Positions 25,141 through 34,392 of a DNA stretch of 64,000 nt are shown one piece after another. The stretch spans positions 274,325 through 338,324 of the forward strand of contig JBEEFP010000067.1 of NCBI GenBank assembly GCA_041166085.1, in the 5' to 3' direction. The position numbers and the translations under genes were made by a program. The DNA comes from JBEEFP01 sp041166085. GTDB lineage: Bacteria > Actinomycetota > Acidimicrobiia > Acidimicrobiales > JAFATL01. The notes beneath the pieces are model-generated. The model did not search any database, had not been told where the DNA came from, and was given only the letters and a program-made list of their open reading frames with translations. Every line of letters begins with the position of its first letter. Within the stretch, counting starts at the first letter, position 1.

Positions 25141-27384
25141 GTGGCACAGGCGGTTGACGCGCGCCCTGCGGGGCGGGTGTCGGGGGACGAGACGGCCGAA
25201 CCGGCGACCAGCGTTCCGCGGCGCGGCAGTGGTTGGGTGTTCGCGGCGCTCTTCGCCGCGTACACGCTCCTCGCCATCGGGTTCCTGGCCGCTGGCGTCG
25301 CGGCCGTCGTCGCCTCCCGTTCCCCCCATCTGCACGCGCGGCTGCACGAGTGGGGACTGCGTCCCGGCCTGACGGGCCGCATCGCCCTGGGCGTCGCCGA
25401 CGCGTCCCACCACAACCAGCCCGCTGGTCAGCTCGCGGTGGACTACGCATTCAGCCTGTTCAACCTGGGCCTGGCCGGGTTCCTCCTGTGGCTGCGCCCG
25501 CGCGACGGCACCGCTCGTCGCCTCGCCATCGGCATGGTCGGCACCGCGGCCATCTTCAACCTCCAGGCCCACGGCGTGTACGAGGCAGGCCAGCACTCGT
25601 GGTTGGAGTCCCAGGCCCACGACCTGTTCCAGCTCGTCGCGGCCGTCTCCTATCTCGACGCGCTCCTGCGCTTCCCCGACGGCCACCTGGTGCCGCGGTG
25701 GCGAGGGAGGGCCCAGGCCCTGCTGTACGGCCCGCTCATCGCGGCGGTCGGTGTCCTCGCCTTCCGGGTGACCAGCACGTCGCGCACCGTCGCCCTCATC
25801 CTCTACTTCGGGGTGCTGACGCCGATCGTCGGCGTCGCCGCCCAGGCTTATCGCTACCGACGAGCGCCTGGCCCGATCGAGCGACAGCAGAGCAGGTTGA
25901 TGTTCTGGGCGTTGACGCCGGCGCTGCTGCTCGGCCTGTTCGTGCTGACGCAGCGCGACACCGCCTTCGAGGACTTCGCAGGCCGACCGATCGCCGTCAT
26001 CCCCGCCGACCTGTTCCGCACCTTCCAGCCCGTGTTCGCCCTCATCCCGGTGGCCCTGTTCGTCGGCATCCTCCGCTACCGACTCTGGAACATCGACAAG
26101 GTCATCAGCCGCACCCTCGTGTACTCGCTGCTGGCCGGCTTCGTGACCGCGGTGTACGTCGGCGTGGTCGTGGGCGTCGGGCGCCTCATCGGCACCCAGC
26201 AGGAAGGCAACAGCCTCTGGCTGTCGATCGTGGCCACCGGCATCATCGCCGTCGGGTTCCAACCCGTGAAGGAACGGGTCAACCGGCTCGTGAACCGCCT
26301 CGTCTACGGCAAGCGGGCCACGCCGTACGAGGTGCTCTCCACCCTGTCCGAGCGCATGGCCGGCACCGTCGCCACCGAGGACCTGCTCGGCCGAGTGGCG
26401 CGCGTGATCGCCGAAGGGACGGGCGCCCGCCGTGTCGATGTGTGGCTCCTCTTCGGCAACGAGGCCCGGCCGTCGGCGTCGTGGAGCGAGAACGAGCTCC
26501 CCACGCCCGCACCGGTGATCATCGACGGCGACGACTTCCCCGCCCTCGACGGCGTCACCGCGGCCATCTCGGTGCGCCATCACGGCGAGCTGCTCGGCGC
26601 CATCACCGTCGTCAAGCCGGCCAACGAGGGCCTGTCGCCCACCGAGGAGAAGCTGCTCGAGGACGTGGGCGCGCAGGCCGGTCTCATGCTGCGCAACGTG
26701 CGGCTCACCGCCGAGCTGGTGGAACGGTTGGAGGAGTTGCGGGCATCGCGTCAGCGCCTGGTGGCGGCCCAGGACGAGGAGCGGCGGCGACTGGAGCGCA
26801 ACCTCCACGACGGCGCCCAGCAACAGCTCGTCGCCCTGAAGGTGCAGCTCGGCCTGGCCGAGCGACTGGCCGACGCGGGGCAGCCGGTCGTCGAGATGAT
26901 CCGCCAGCTCAAGGAGGAGACGGGCGACGCGTTGGAGACGTTGCGCGACCTCGCGCGCGGCATCTACCCGCCGCTGCTCGCCGCCGAAGGCCTGCCGTCC
27001 GCCCTGGCGGGCCAGGCCCGCAAGGCCAGCTTCGAGGTCGAGATCGAGTCGGAGAGCGTCGGCCGCTATCCGCAGGACGTCGAGACCGCGGTGTACTTCG
27101 TGTGCCTCGAGGCCTTCCAGAACGCGTCCAAGTACGCGGAGGCCGGCTGCGTCAAGGTGCTGCTCGAGGAGCGCCAGGGCGAGCTGCACTTCGCGGTGCA
27201 GGACGACGGCGCCGGGTTCGACGCGGCCTCGACCCGCCGCGGCTCGGGCACCCAGAACATGGCCGACCGTGTCGAGGCCCTCGACGGCAACCTCACCATC
27301 GACTCGAGGCCCGGCGCCGGCACGCGGGTCGAAGGGCGCATCCCGCTGCCCCTGACGACCGGCGAGGCATCCACCACGCCGTGA
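25141..27384 (+). CDS. Multi-pass membrane sensor histidine kinase, HisKA_3 type
   Basis: 747 residues, GTG start. Residues about 30-400 hold eight or more membrane helices. A GAF-like domain spans about 400-540. The HisKA_3 box has phospho-His556 (RNLHDGAQQQ), followed by HATPase_c (EAFQNASKYAEAG, DDGAGFD). It has the same layout as the kinase at 4217, including GIYPPLL, so the two are paralogues. A CAGACT element 6 bases upstream of the start may be its -10. It is followed by a soluble kinase and a receiver, so it is likely the input of that relay. Confidence 0.92.
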   Translation: MAQAVDARPAGRVSGDETAEPATSVPRRGSGWVFAALFAAYTLLAIGFLAAGVAAVVASRSPHLHARLHEWGLRPGLTGRIALGVADASHHNQPAGQLAVDYAFSLFNLGLAGFLLWLRPRDGTARRLAIGMVGTAAIFNLQAHGVYEAGQHSWLESQAHDLFQLVAAVSYLDALLRFPDGHLVPRWRGRAQALLYGPLIAAVGVLAFRVTSTSRTVALILYFGVLTPIVGVAAQAYRYRRAPGPIERQQSRLMFWALTPALLLGLFVLTQRDTAFEDFAGRPIAVIPADLFRTFQPVFALIPVALFVGILRYRLWNIDKVISRTLVYSLLAGFVTAVYVGVVVGVGRLIGTQQEGNSLWLSIVATGIIAVGFQPVKERVNRLVNRLVYGKRATPYEVLSTLSERMAGTVATEDLLGRVARVIAEGTGARRVDVWLLFGNEARPSASWSENELPTPAPVIIDGDDFPALDGVTAAISVRHHGELLGAITVVKPANEGLSPTEEKLLEDVGAQAGLMLRNVRLTAELVERLEELRASRQRLVAAQDEERRRLERNLHDGAQQQLVALKVQLGLAERLADAGQPVVEMIRQLKEETGDALETLRDLARGIYPPLLAAEGLPSALAGQARKASFEVEIESESVGRYPQDVETAVYFVCLEAFQNASKYAEAGCVKVLLEERQGELHFAVQDDGAGFDAASTRRGSGTQNMADRVEALDGNLTIDSRPGAGTRVEGRIPLPLTTGEASTTP

Positions 27385-27397
27385 CCCCGAGCCGGCA

Positions 27398-28084
27398 ATG
27401 AGCTCGGACGAGCTGGCGCGCGAGCGTGCGGCCGTCGACCTCTTGCGCAGGCGCATCGTGAACGTGGTGGGGCACGAGCTCAAGCTCCCGGTCAGCACGA
27501 TCCGCGGACTGGCCGAGGCGCTCTCGAGCGCCACGCCCGAGCAGGTGCACGACGAGATCGGCCCCGCCCTGGCGCGCAACACGGCCAGGCTGGAACGGCT
27601 GGTGGACGACCTGCTGCTCGCGTCGGGCGTCTTCACGGTGCTGCCCGTGGAGCCGGCAGAGAGCCGTGCGGTCGGGCCGGTCGTCGCGCAGGCGTGGGCC
27701 GCGGTGGGAGGCGATCGAGAGCTGGGTGTCGACGCCACGACCGAGCACACGCTCGTGCGCACGAGAGCTGACGGCCTCGAACGCATCCTCACGGCCGTGC
27801 TCGACAACGCGGCCAAGTACGGAGATCCGCCCTACGTGGTCCGAACCACGTCCAGCGGCGCGGTCGTCACCATCGAGGTCAGCTCGACCGGGACGCCAGG
27901 ACCGGCCGACCTGGCCCTCGCCCTCGAGCCCTTCTACCGGGGGGAGGCGGCCGTCACGGTCACTCCCGGTCTCGGCATCGGCCTCGCGGTCGCCACCGCC
28001 CTCGCGGCCCAGGACGGCGGTCGGGTGTCGTTGCGCGTCGAGGATGACCGCATGGTCTCCACGGTGGAGCTCCCCGCCGGATGA
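27398..28084 (+). CDS. Soluble histidine kinase without sensor domain
   Basis: 228 residues. The HisKA H-box VGHELKLPVSTIRG has phospho-His26, and an HATPase_c domain follows with the N-box (LDNAAKYG) and a weak G-box (GLGIGLAVA). There is no membrane segment or input domain, so it probably takes its signal from a partner such as the kinase encoded 13 bases upstream. Its stop overlaps the receiver gene as ATGA. Confidence 0.9.
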   Translation: MSSDELARERAAVDLLRRRIVNVVGHELKLPVSTIRGLAEALSSATPEQVHDEIGPALARNTARLERLVDDLLLASGVFTVLPVEPAESRAVGPVVAQAWAAVGGDRELGVDATTEHTLVRTRADGLERILTAVLDNAAKYGDPPYVVRTTSSGAVVTIEVSSTGTPGPADLALALEPFYRGEAAVTVTPGLGIGLAVATALAAQDGGRVSLRVEDDRMVSTVELPAG

Positions 28085-28473
28085 CGTCGACCGGGGACGG
28101 GGTGTCCGCCTTGCGGGTCGTGGTCGCGGACGACGAGGCCGACGTGTGCCTGATGCTGCGCATCCAGCTCGGCTCCCAGCCCGGCATCGACGTGGTGGGC
28201 GCCGCGGCCGACGGTGCGGAGGCGCTCGAGCTGTGCCGGCGCCTGCAGCCGGACGCCGTCGTCATGGACCTGCTGATGCCCGTCATGAACGGGTTCCAGG
28301 CCATCGAGTCGCTGCAGCACGAGCTCCCCGGGGTTGCCATCGTCGCCTACACCGGTGTCGCCGGTGAGTTCGTGCGTCACGAGATGGAACGCATGCGGGT
28401 GCCGCTCGTCCTCAAGAGTGGCGACATCGGCCCGCTGGCCACCGCCGTTCGCCGCGCCGCGACGACCCGGTAG
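28081..28473 (+). CDS. Single-domain response regulator (receiver only)
   Basis: 130 residues. Acidic pair DD17-18, phospho-acceptor Asp63 (AVVMDLLMPVMNG), and switch Lys in VLKSGD. No output domain. The start overlaps the soluble kinase stop (ATGA), so the two are translationally coupled and very likely partners. Confidence 0.92.
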   Translation: MTSTGDGVSALRVVVADDEADVCLMLRIQLGSQPGIDVVGAAADGAEALELCRRLQPDAVVMDLLMPVMNGFQAIESLQHELPGVAIVAYTGVAGEFVRHEMERMRVPLVLKSGDIGPLATAVRRAATTR

Positions 28474-28483
28474 GGTCCCGCGC

Positions 28484-29209
28484 ATGGGCCCCTCGGAGTA
28501 CGCGGCCCACCTGCGGTCCGACGGCCTGCGCCTGGCCGAGGTGGCGGAAGGCAACCTCGAACGCACCGTGCGGTCCTGTCCGGAGTGGGACGTGGCCGAG
28601 CTCGTCTGGCACACCGGCGCAGTCCACCGCTTCTGGACCGAGGTGGTGCGCACGAACGCCCAGCGCGTCGCCGGGCCTCCCGCCCTCCAGCGACCCAGCG
28701 CCGACGCGCTGGTCGCGTGGTTCCGCGACGGTCTCGAAGAGGGCGCGCAGGTTCTGGAGGCGGCCGACCCGGCCGCGCCGATCTGGACCTGGACCTCCAC
28801 CGATGACACCGCCGGTTGGATCCAACGACGCATGGCCCACGAAACAGCCGTGCACCGCTGGGACGCCGAAGTGGCGAGCGGGCGGACGACAGGAGTCGAG
28901 CGTGACCTGGCCGTCGACGGCATCGACGAGCTCGTCGACGTGTTCCTGCCCGAGGCCGACACGTCGCGGGACCTGGGAAGGGGCACGATCCATCTCCACG
29001 CAACAGACGGTGACGGCGAATGGCTCCTGACCGTGGAGGGCAACCACGTGCAGGTCGCGCGCGGGCACGCCAAGGGCGACGTCGCCGTGCGCGCCACCGC
29101 GTCGGACCTGCTGCTCGTGCTGTGGCGCCGGATCGATCCCGATCAGGTCGAGGTGCTGGGCGATTCGGCGGTGCTCGACCGCTTTCTCGCCGGCGTCGCC
29201 ATCGAGTAG
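28484..29209 (+). CDS. Maleylpyruvate-isomerase-family mycothiol-dependent enzyme (TIGR03083)
   Basis: 241 residues. DinB/mycothiol-transferase fold with metal-ligand His residues in LVWHTGAVHRFW and HETAVHRWD, and a C-terminal sterol-carrier-like half (VAVRATASDLLLVLWRR). Members use mycothiol, supporting an actinobacterial host. The start is supported by -10 TAGGGT (28471-28476) 7 bases upstream. It converges with the cNMP-binding paralogue, only 7 bases away. Confidence 0.9.
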   Translation: MGPSEYAAHLRSDGLRLAEVAEGNLERTVRSCPEWDVAELVWHTGAVHRFWTEVVRTNAQRVAGPPALQRPSADALVAWFRDGLEEGAQVLEAADPAAPIWTWTSTDDTAGWIQRRMAHETAVHRWDAEVASGRTTGVERDLAVDGIDELVDVFLPEADTSRDLGRGTIHLHATDGDGEWLLTVEGNHVQVARGHAKGDVAVRATASDLLLVLWRRIDPDQVEVLGDSAVLDRFLAGVAIE

Positions 29210-29216
29210 CGAACAG

Positions 29217-30221
29217 CTAGCGGCGACGCTCGCGCTTGTGCGCCTTGGCCAGCTCGGCCATGGCTTCGGTGCTGACCTGGTCCTTGGTGACCACCGCGAC
29301 GCGTGAGTCGGTGATGGCGCGCAGGGTCGAGGTCCGGCCCCGTCCTTCGAGCAGCGCTCGCTCGCCGAGCACCGCACCCGGTCCGACCTCGGCGACCTTC
29401 TCGCCGTCCACCTCGACAGCCAGCACGCCGTTGAGCAAGAGGAACAGGTCCTGGCCCGGGTCTCCCTGACTGACGAGCGCCTTGCCCTTGGCGACTTTCT
29501 TTCGCTTGGGCTTGGCGCCCTTCTGCATGATGCGCGACGACAGCTCGCGCTCGAGGGCGGACTCGACGGCGGTGGCCAGCGCGGGCGACTCGAAGTCCCC
29601 CCACGGCGAGCGCTTCCCGAACGACTCGCGGTACCACTCCTTGAAGTCGATCATGCCGATCTTGTCGGCCAAGCGCCCGTCGTCGTCGTACACCCAGTGC
29701 CGGGGAAACGTGCTCGCTCCCTTCACCTCGTGGGTGGCCGTACCGTCGGCGTGGATCGTCAACGCGAGCGTTGTCCAGCACGACGGTCCCGACAGCTGGA
29801 AGAAGGGCTTGCGCCGCACCGGACGCGGTGCGGGAATGCCGGGACGGCCGCCCGCGGTCTGCGTGAACCGGACGGCGTCCTTCCCTACTTGCTTGGGGTC
29901 GGCCTGCAGGTCGGGGAACGGGACGGGCTGGAACACGACCTCGGCCGGCCCCACCTTGGCGATGGTGGTCGACATGCGGCCCGTGCTGTTCGGCGCGTAG
30001 CCGGCGTCGACGATCGCGCCGTCCTCCACGTCGATCCACGCCCGCAGCTCGTTGGCGAAGCGGAACGCGCCCTTCTGGTGCAGCGCGTCGAGGTCACGTA
30101 TGCGGTCGGGCGGCGGCTTGTCGTAATGGGTCAGGCCCAGCTCGAAGGGGAGCTTGGTCAGCCCGCTGATCGCTTCGGACGGGATCCAGCTGAGCGACAC
30201 CACCGATGACTCGATCCGCAT
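29217..30221 (-). CDS. Cyclic-nucleotide-binding protein with an unrecognised N-terminal domain (paralogue 2)
   Basis: 334 residues, collinear with the protein at 1021-2016 from the first residues (MRIESSVVSLSWIPSEAI) to the end. Shared blocks include RFANELRAW, LALTIHADG and FPRHWVYD. The C-terminal cNMP domain keeps LGERALLEG and the following Arg-Thr. The start has -10 TAGCTT 7 bases upstream (leaderless). It lies next to the second kinase/receiver cluster and downstream of the YqgE-like gene. Function of the N-terminal domain unknown. Confidence 0.88.
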   Translation of the reverse strand: MRIESSVVSLSWIPSEAISGLTKLPFELGLTHYDKPPPDRIRDLDALHQKGAFRFANELRAWIDVEDGAIVDAGYAPNSTGRMSTTIAKVGPAEVVFQPVPFPDLQADPKQVGKDAVRFTQTAGGRPGIPAPRPVRRKPFFQLSGPSCWTTLALTIHADGTATHEVKGASTFPRHWVYDDDGRLADKIGMIDFKEWYRESFGKRSPWGDFESPALATAVESALERELSSRIMQKGAKPKRKKVAKGKALVSQGDPGQDLFLLLNGVLAVEVDGEKVAEVGPGAVLGERALLEGRGRTSTLRAITDSRVAVVTKDQVSTEAMAELAKAHKRERRR

Positions 30222-30242
30222 GCGCGGAAAGCTACAACGCGG

Positions 30243-30755
30243 CTAGTTCGTGGTGGGGTCGTCCGGGTACCGGGCCAGCAGGGCGAGGTCGCCGCCCTGG
30301 CGCTCGAGCACGCGGGACCACAGCCGCTCCGGTTCGCAGTCGAGGGCATCGTCGGGTTCGGCGTCGAGCACGAGCCACGCCCCTTCCTCGATCTCCTCCT
30401 CCAGCTGGTGCGTGCCCCACCCGGCGTAGCCGGAGAAGAACCGGACCTCCTCGGCGCCGAGGTCGTCGGGGTCACGGGTGGCGTCCACCACTTCGATGGC
30501 CTCTTTCCCGCCGACCCGGCCGAGGCAGATCGCCGTGCCCTCCGACACCGGTCCGCCGACGAAGACGACGCACGGCGCGGCCGCGCACTCCTCCCAATCG
30601 GGCAGGGCCGAGACCAGTTCGAAGTCGCTGGGCCGATTGAGCACCACACCGACCGCTCCTTCGTCGGCGTGCTCGAGCACGAGCACCACCGTCCGGAAGA
30701 AGTTCGGGTCGAGCAGCGCGGGCGTCGCCACCAACAGCTTGCCCTTCAGGCCCAC
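30243..30755 (-). CDS. YqgE/AlgH-family (UPF0301) protein
   Basis: 170 residues. Family segments KGKLLVATPALLDPNFFRTVVLVLEH, GVVLNRPS and FSGYAGWGTHQLEEEI are clear. The biochemical role of the family is not settled. GTG 30755 has -10 TACCGT 7 bases upstream. The cNMP-binding paralogue follows 21 bases downstream, probably in the same transcript. Confidence 0.94.
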   Translation of the reverse strand: MGLKGKLLVATPALLDPNFFRTVVLVLEHADEGAVGVVLNRPSDFELVSALPDWEECAAAPCVVFVGGPVSEGTAICLGRVGGKEAIEVVDATRDPDDLGAEEVRFFSGYAGWGTHQLEEEIEEGAWLVLDAEPDDALDCEPERLWSRVLERQGGDLALLARYPDDPTTN

Positions 30756-30785
30756 CTCGGAAACGGTACCGACCCGATCCGTTTG

Positions 30786-30822
30786 GAGGAAATAGGGGTC
30801 GAGATTCGGCCCCTAGTTCCTC
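30786..30822. terminator. Long hairpin H5 after the luciferase-to-SDR operon
   Basis: Arms 30786-30803 and 30805-30822 pair with one clear mismatch (30792/30816) and two T-G pairs. Read on the minus strand the outer end is CTCGAGGAACTAGGGG, like H2 and H7. It lies 30 bases past the last gene of the minus-strand operon ending at 30852. Confidence 0.65.
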
Positions 30823-30851
30823 GAGAACGGACCGGGTGCGGAAGAACGGCG

Positions 30852-31142
30852 TCAGGCGCGTTCGACGTGGGCCTGGATCTCGCGCCGGGCGTCGTGCAGC
30901 CAGCCCTTGGTGCGGGCGTAGGCCAGCATGGCGTCGTAGCCATCCTCCCAGGCCTGGTCGACCGCATTGCCGGCGAGGCGGCGCACGGCCTCGATCTGGA
31001 TCCACGCGGTGTCGGCGCCCTCGAGCCGGCCGACGACGGCGATCGCCTCCGGGTCCTCGCCCTCCTTCACCACGACCTTGAAGGCCTTGAAGTCCGACGG
31101 GTCCTGCATGTGCACGCCCCCGTCCTCGACCACGATCACCAT
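30852..31142 (-). CDS. Conserved small hypothetical protein
   Basis: 96 residues, opening MVIVVEDGGVHMQDPSDFKAF, acidic and helical, ending EIQAHVERA. It starts 7 bases inside the SDR gene, so the two are coupled. I do not recognise the family. The phrases MQDPSDFKAFKVVVKE and VDQAWEDGYDAMLAYARTKGW look like a conserved compact domain. It is the last gene of the operon before hairpin H5. Confidence 0.75.
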   Translation of the reverse strand: MVIVVEDGGVHMQDPSDFKAFKVVVKEGEDPEAIAVVGRLEGADTAWIQIEAVRRLAGNAVDQAWEDGYDAMLAYARTKGWLHDARREIQAHVERA

Positions 31143-31867
31143 GGCATCGACGTCCCTCCGTTGACCCGCAGGACCTGTCCCGTCACGTATCTTGCCGCGT
31201 CCGAGGCCAGGTAGAGCACGGCGGCCGCGATGTCCTCCGGGACACCCGTCGCGCCGATGGGCGAGCGCTTGCTCATCATCTCGAGCATGGCCTGGGTACG
31301 TGCTGGGCCGCCGCGCTCGGTTATCGGCGAGAGCACGAAGCCCGGCGCGACCGCGTTGACCCTGATGCCGAGCTTGCCGCCCTCCACCGCCGCCGTCTTG
31401 GTGAGCATGGCCACCGCCGCCTTCGACATCGAATAGGCGGCCAGCTGCGGAGACGCCTGGTCGATGGCCGTCGAGCTCATGTTGACGATGCAGCCACCCT
31501 CGCCCATGGTGCGCATGGCCGCCTGGGTGCCGAACAGCACCCCCTTGAGGTTGACGGCGAGGACACGGTCGAGCTCCTCCTCGGTGATCTCGACAACGGG
31601 CGCCATGGCGATGATGCCCGCGATGCTGGCCATGACGTCGATGCGCCCGTGCTGCTCCAGCGCGGCAGCGACGAGCCCGTCGACGGACAGCGCCGACGTC
31701 ACGTCGGTGGGGACCGCGACCGCGCCCGTGATCCGCGCCGTCTCCGCCAGGCCCGCCTCGTCCACGTCGCCGACGAGCACCGACGCACCCGCGTTGGCGA
31801 AGGCGATCGCGGTGGCGCGGCCGATGCCGCTGGCGCCTCCGGTGATGACAGCGACGCGGCCGTTCAC
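31136..31867 (-). CDS. Short-chain dehydrogenase/reductase
   Basis: 243 residues. NAD(P)-binding TGGASGIG, NIAG-type SIAG, catalytic Ser (NMSSTA) and YSMSK. The acidic residue after the second strand (GDVDE) suggests NAD(H) preference. It overlaps the IclR gene by 4 bases, so the regulator likely controls it. Confidence 0.93.
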   Translation of the reverse strand: MNGRVAVITGGASGIGRATAIAFANAGASVLVGDVDEAGLAETARITGAVAVPTDVTSALSVDGLVAAALEQHGRIDVMASIAGIIAMAPVVEITEEELDRVLAVNLKGVLFGTQAAMRTMGEGGCIVNMSSTAIDQASPQLAAYSMSKAAVAMLTKTAAVEGGKLGIRVNAVAPGFVLSPITERGGPARTQAMLEMMSKRSPIGATGVPEDIAAAVLYLASDAARYVTGQVLRVNGGTSMPW

Positions 31868-32730
31868 GGCTCCCGCCCATGGATGGACTTGGTGACGTTG
31901 CGGGTGGCGTCGAGCAGGCGCTCGCCGTAGGACTCGACCTGCTTGCCGGTGATGGCGCCGCCGAAGCCGAAGAGCGACAGGGCCAGCACTACGTCCCCCT
32001 CGGGCCCGAACACCGGCGCCACGAGATGGTTGACCAGGTACTGCGCCTGCCTGTCGATCACCGTGAGGATGTACTCTTGGTGGCCCAGCTCGTCGATGAG
32101 CTGGTCGACCAGTCGCCGGGCCCGGTCATCGTCGGCCAACCCCCGCAACGCCTGCCCGAGGGCGGCACGCGGGTCGGCTTCGAGGCCGACCGCGTAGCCC
32201 CGGCGCCGCGTCGCCTCCAGGCCTGCGCGGTACTGCTCAGCGTCCTCGACCGGCGCGCGCGACAGCCAGCGCTCGACCGCGTCGTCGTCGGACCAGGCCA
32301 TGAACACGGAGCCGAGGGGCGGCGTCAGCGGGAGGCGCTGCCCGGGTTGCACGCTGTTGAGGGCGCGTGGCGGACCGGCGCGCGACACGATGAGCATCTC
32401 GTCCGCGACCGCGGTCGTGGCCAGGCACTCGAGGCCGAGCTCGTCGGAGAGCGACCGCATCTCCTCGCGGGCGAAGTCGGCCGCCTCGAACTGTCCGTGC
32501 GCAGCAGCGCCGAGCGCGATGAGCGACGGCCCGAGCTGGAACGTCATGCGGGTCGGGTGGCGCAACAGGTAGCCGCTCTCGGTCAAGGTGGCGAGCAACG
32601 CGTGCGCGGTCGCCTTGTTGAGCTCGAGCCGGCGGGCCAGCTCCGAGAGCGTGAAGCCCTCGCCCGGATGGGCGGCGAGGAAGTCGAGCACCGCGATGGC
32701 CCGCTCCACGCCGGGCGAGGGTCTAGCCAT
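31864..32730 (-). CDS. IclR-family transcriptional regulator
   Basis: 288 residues from ATG 32730. N-terminal winged HTH (LSELARRLELNKATAHALLATL) and C-terminal effector-binding domain (GSVFMAWS, then a terminal FGPEGDVVLALSLFGF). It sits inside, not beside, the operon it probably controls, overlapping the esterase gene upstream and the SDR downstream. Confidence 0.92.
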   Translation of the reverse strand: MARPSPGVERAIAVLDFLAAHPGEGFTLSELARRLELNKATAHALLATLTESGYLLRHPTRMTFQLGPSLIALGAAAHGQFEAADFAREEMRSLSDELGLECLATTAVADEMLIVSRAGPPRALNSVQPGQRLPLTPPLGSVFMAWSDDDAVERWLSRAPVEDAEQYRAGLEATRRRGYAVGLEADPRAALGQALRGLADDDRARRLVDQLIDELGHQEYILTVIDRQAQYLVNHLVAPVFGPEGDVVLALSLFGFGGAITGKQVESYGERLLDATRNVTKSIHGREP

Positions 32731-33580
32731 CAGCACCGCTGCGATGAGCGCTTTCGCGAAGAGCGGTGAGCACAGCAGCGACCTCGCCCGCGATGGCGGC
32801 GTGGCCCTCGTCGCCGGGATGGATCCCGTCTGGCAGCTGCTCCGGCGTGACAAGAGGTAGGCCCTGCACCAGCGTCACGTCGGGACGCTCCATCGCCACG
32901 TCCTCGATGGCGGCCCGCAGGTCGACGAGCGTCGCACCGAGCCGGTTGGGCGTCGTCTCGGCGTCGGGCCGCACGATGGGTGAGACCACGACGATGGGCG
33001 TCTCCGGATGCCCCTGGCGCACCACGTCGAGGAAGGCCCGCATCCCCTCGGCCACCATGGCGGCGGTGTGCGGGGTCCGGCTCCAGCAGTTGGTGCCGTG
33101 GGCAACGGTGATCACGTCCGCCTGGAGCTCGGCGATGTGCTCGGCCGAGACGATCTCGCCCCGTGCCGCGCCCGCGTAGCCCATGTTGATCGCGTCCAAG
33201 CCGAGCGAACGGCCGGCGACCGCGGGCCACGCCGCCGCGGGCGTGGACGTGACCCACCCCTCGGTGATGGAGTCGCCGTACGCGAGCCAGCGAGGCTGCA
33301 ACGGCGCGGGCTCGACCGAACCCTCGATGGAAACCACGCGCACGCCGGCGGTCAGTGGCAGGTACCCGACGGCGCGATCGTCGGTCTCGACCCACGTGAG
33401 CTCGCCCTCCCCGTCCAGCTCCACGGTGCCGGAGCCGACCCATTCGACGCGCACGCCTGACGGGATGCACGCCATGCCCCACGTGTCCTGGGGCAGTCGG
33501 TCGTCCCGCTTGGCGCGCGGGTACGGCACCTTGGATGTCCCCGGGAACGCAGCGCCCCGGATGAAGGGCGCAGGGTCCAC
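32723..33580 (-). CDS. SGNH/GDSL-type esterase
   Basis: 285 residues, GTG start. The nucleophile block YGDSITEG, a Gly block (NMGYAGAARGE), Asn in HGTNCW and catalytic Asp-His in DGIHPGDEGH give a full SGNH set. A beta-rich N-terminal domain of about 90 residues precedes it. No signal peptide is seen, so it is probably cytoplasmic. It lies 8 bases after the SDR. Confidence 0.9.
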   Translation of the reverse strand: MDPAPFIRGAAFPGTSKVPYPRAKRDDRLPQDTWGMACIPSGVRVEWVGSGTVELDGEGELTWVETDDRAVGYLPLTAGVRVVSIEGSVEPAPLQPRWLAYGDSITEGWVTSTPAAAWPAVAGRSLGLDAINMGYAGAARGEIVSAEHIAELQADVITVAHGTNCWSRTPHTAAMVAEGMRAFLDVVRQGHPETPIVVVSPIVRPDAETTPNRLGATLVDLRAAIEDVAMERPDVTLVQGLPLVTPEQLPDGIHPGDEGHAAIAGEVAAVLTALRESAHRSGADG

Positions 33581-33588
33581 GAGCGCGC

Positions 33589-34386
33589 CTACAGGCTCAT
33601 CGGGTAAGGGAACTTGACCCCGACCCCACCGTCGACCGTCAGCGTCTGGCCGTTCACGTAGGCCGAGAGATCCGACACGAGGAAGAGCGCAGCCGCGGCG
33701 ATGTCAGCGGGAATGGCCACGCGCCGCAACGGCGTGTTCTCCTCGTTCAAGGTCTTCAGCGCCTCGGGAACGATGGCCGAGATGCGGGGCGTCCACACCA
33801 TGCCGGGCGCGACCGCGTTCGAGCGCACGCCGGACGGCCCGAGCTCGACAGCCGTCGAGCGCACGAGCGACATGAGGCCGGCCTTGGCCACGCCGTAGGC
33901 CGCGTGCCGGGGCGCGGAGGTGATGCCGCTCACCGACGCCACAAAGCACATGGCTCCACCGCCGTCCTCACTCATGGCCCGGCCCGCGTACTGCGAGAAC
34001 AGGAAGGCGTGGCGCAGCACCATGCCGAAGGTCCAGTCCCAATCGTCGTCGGACGTCTCCAGCAGGTCCATGTACTTGGCCATGCCGACGATGTCGACGA
34101 GGGCGTCGATGCGGCCGAGGTCACGCCGCGCCGCCGCGACCGCGTCCTCCACCTCGCTGCGCTCGCGCGCGTCGCACGACCACGGGATGCCGCCGACCTC
34201 GTCGGCGATCTCCTTCGCCAACGCCTCCTGGTTGTCGATGCAGAACACCCGCGCCCCGGCCTGCGCCAGGGCGTGGGTGGTCTGACGGCCGATCCCCTGG
34301 CCCGCGCCCACCACGACGGCGCCTTTGCCGTCGAGCCGGAGCAGGCCGCTGTAGTCGGGGACGGGACTGTCGTCGGTGCTCGTCAC
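33589..34386 (-). CDS. Short-chain dehydrogenase/reductase
   Basis: 265 residues, GTG start. Cofactor motif GAGQGIG, CIDN acidic residue for NAD, catalytic Ser in VASVSG and YGVAK. Six bases after the luciferase-like gene in the same operon. Confidence 0.92.
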   Translation of the reverse strand: MTSTDDSPVPDYSGLLRLDGKGAVVVGAGQGIGRQTTHALAQAGARVFCIDNQEALAKEIADEVGGIPWSCDARERSEVEDAVAAARRDLGRIDALVDIVGMAKYMDLLETSDDDWDWTFGMVLRHAFLFSQYAGRAMSEDGGGAMCFVASVSGITSAPRHAAYGVAKAGLMSLVRSTAVELGPSGVRSNAVAPGMVWTPRISAIVPEALKTLNEENTPLRRVAIPADIAAAALFLVSDLSAYVNGQTLTVDGGVGVKFPYPMSL

Positions 34387-34392
34387 GGCCGG

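Noticed and set aside
23893..27816. 1307-codon minus-strand frame antisense to the cupredoxin and kinase genes
   Set aside because: No domain is visible, and the opposite strand carries fully motif-complete genes. It is a GC-driven shadow.
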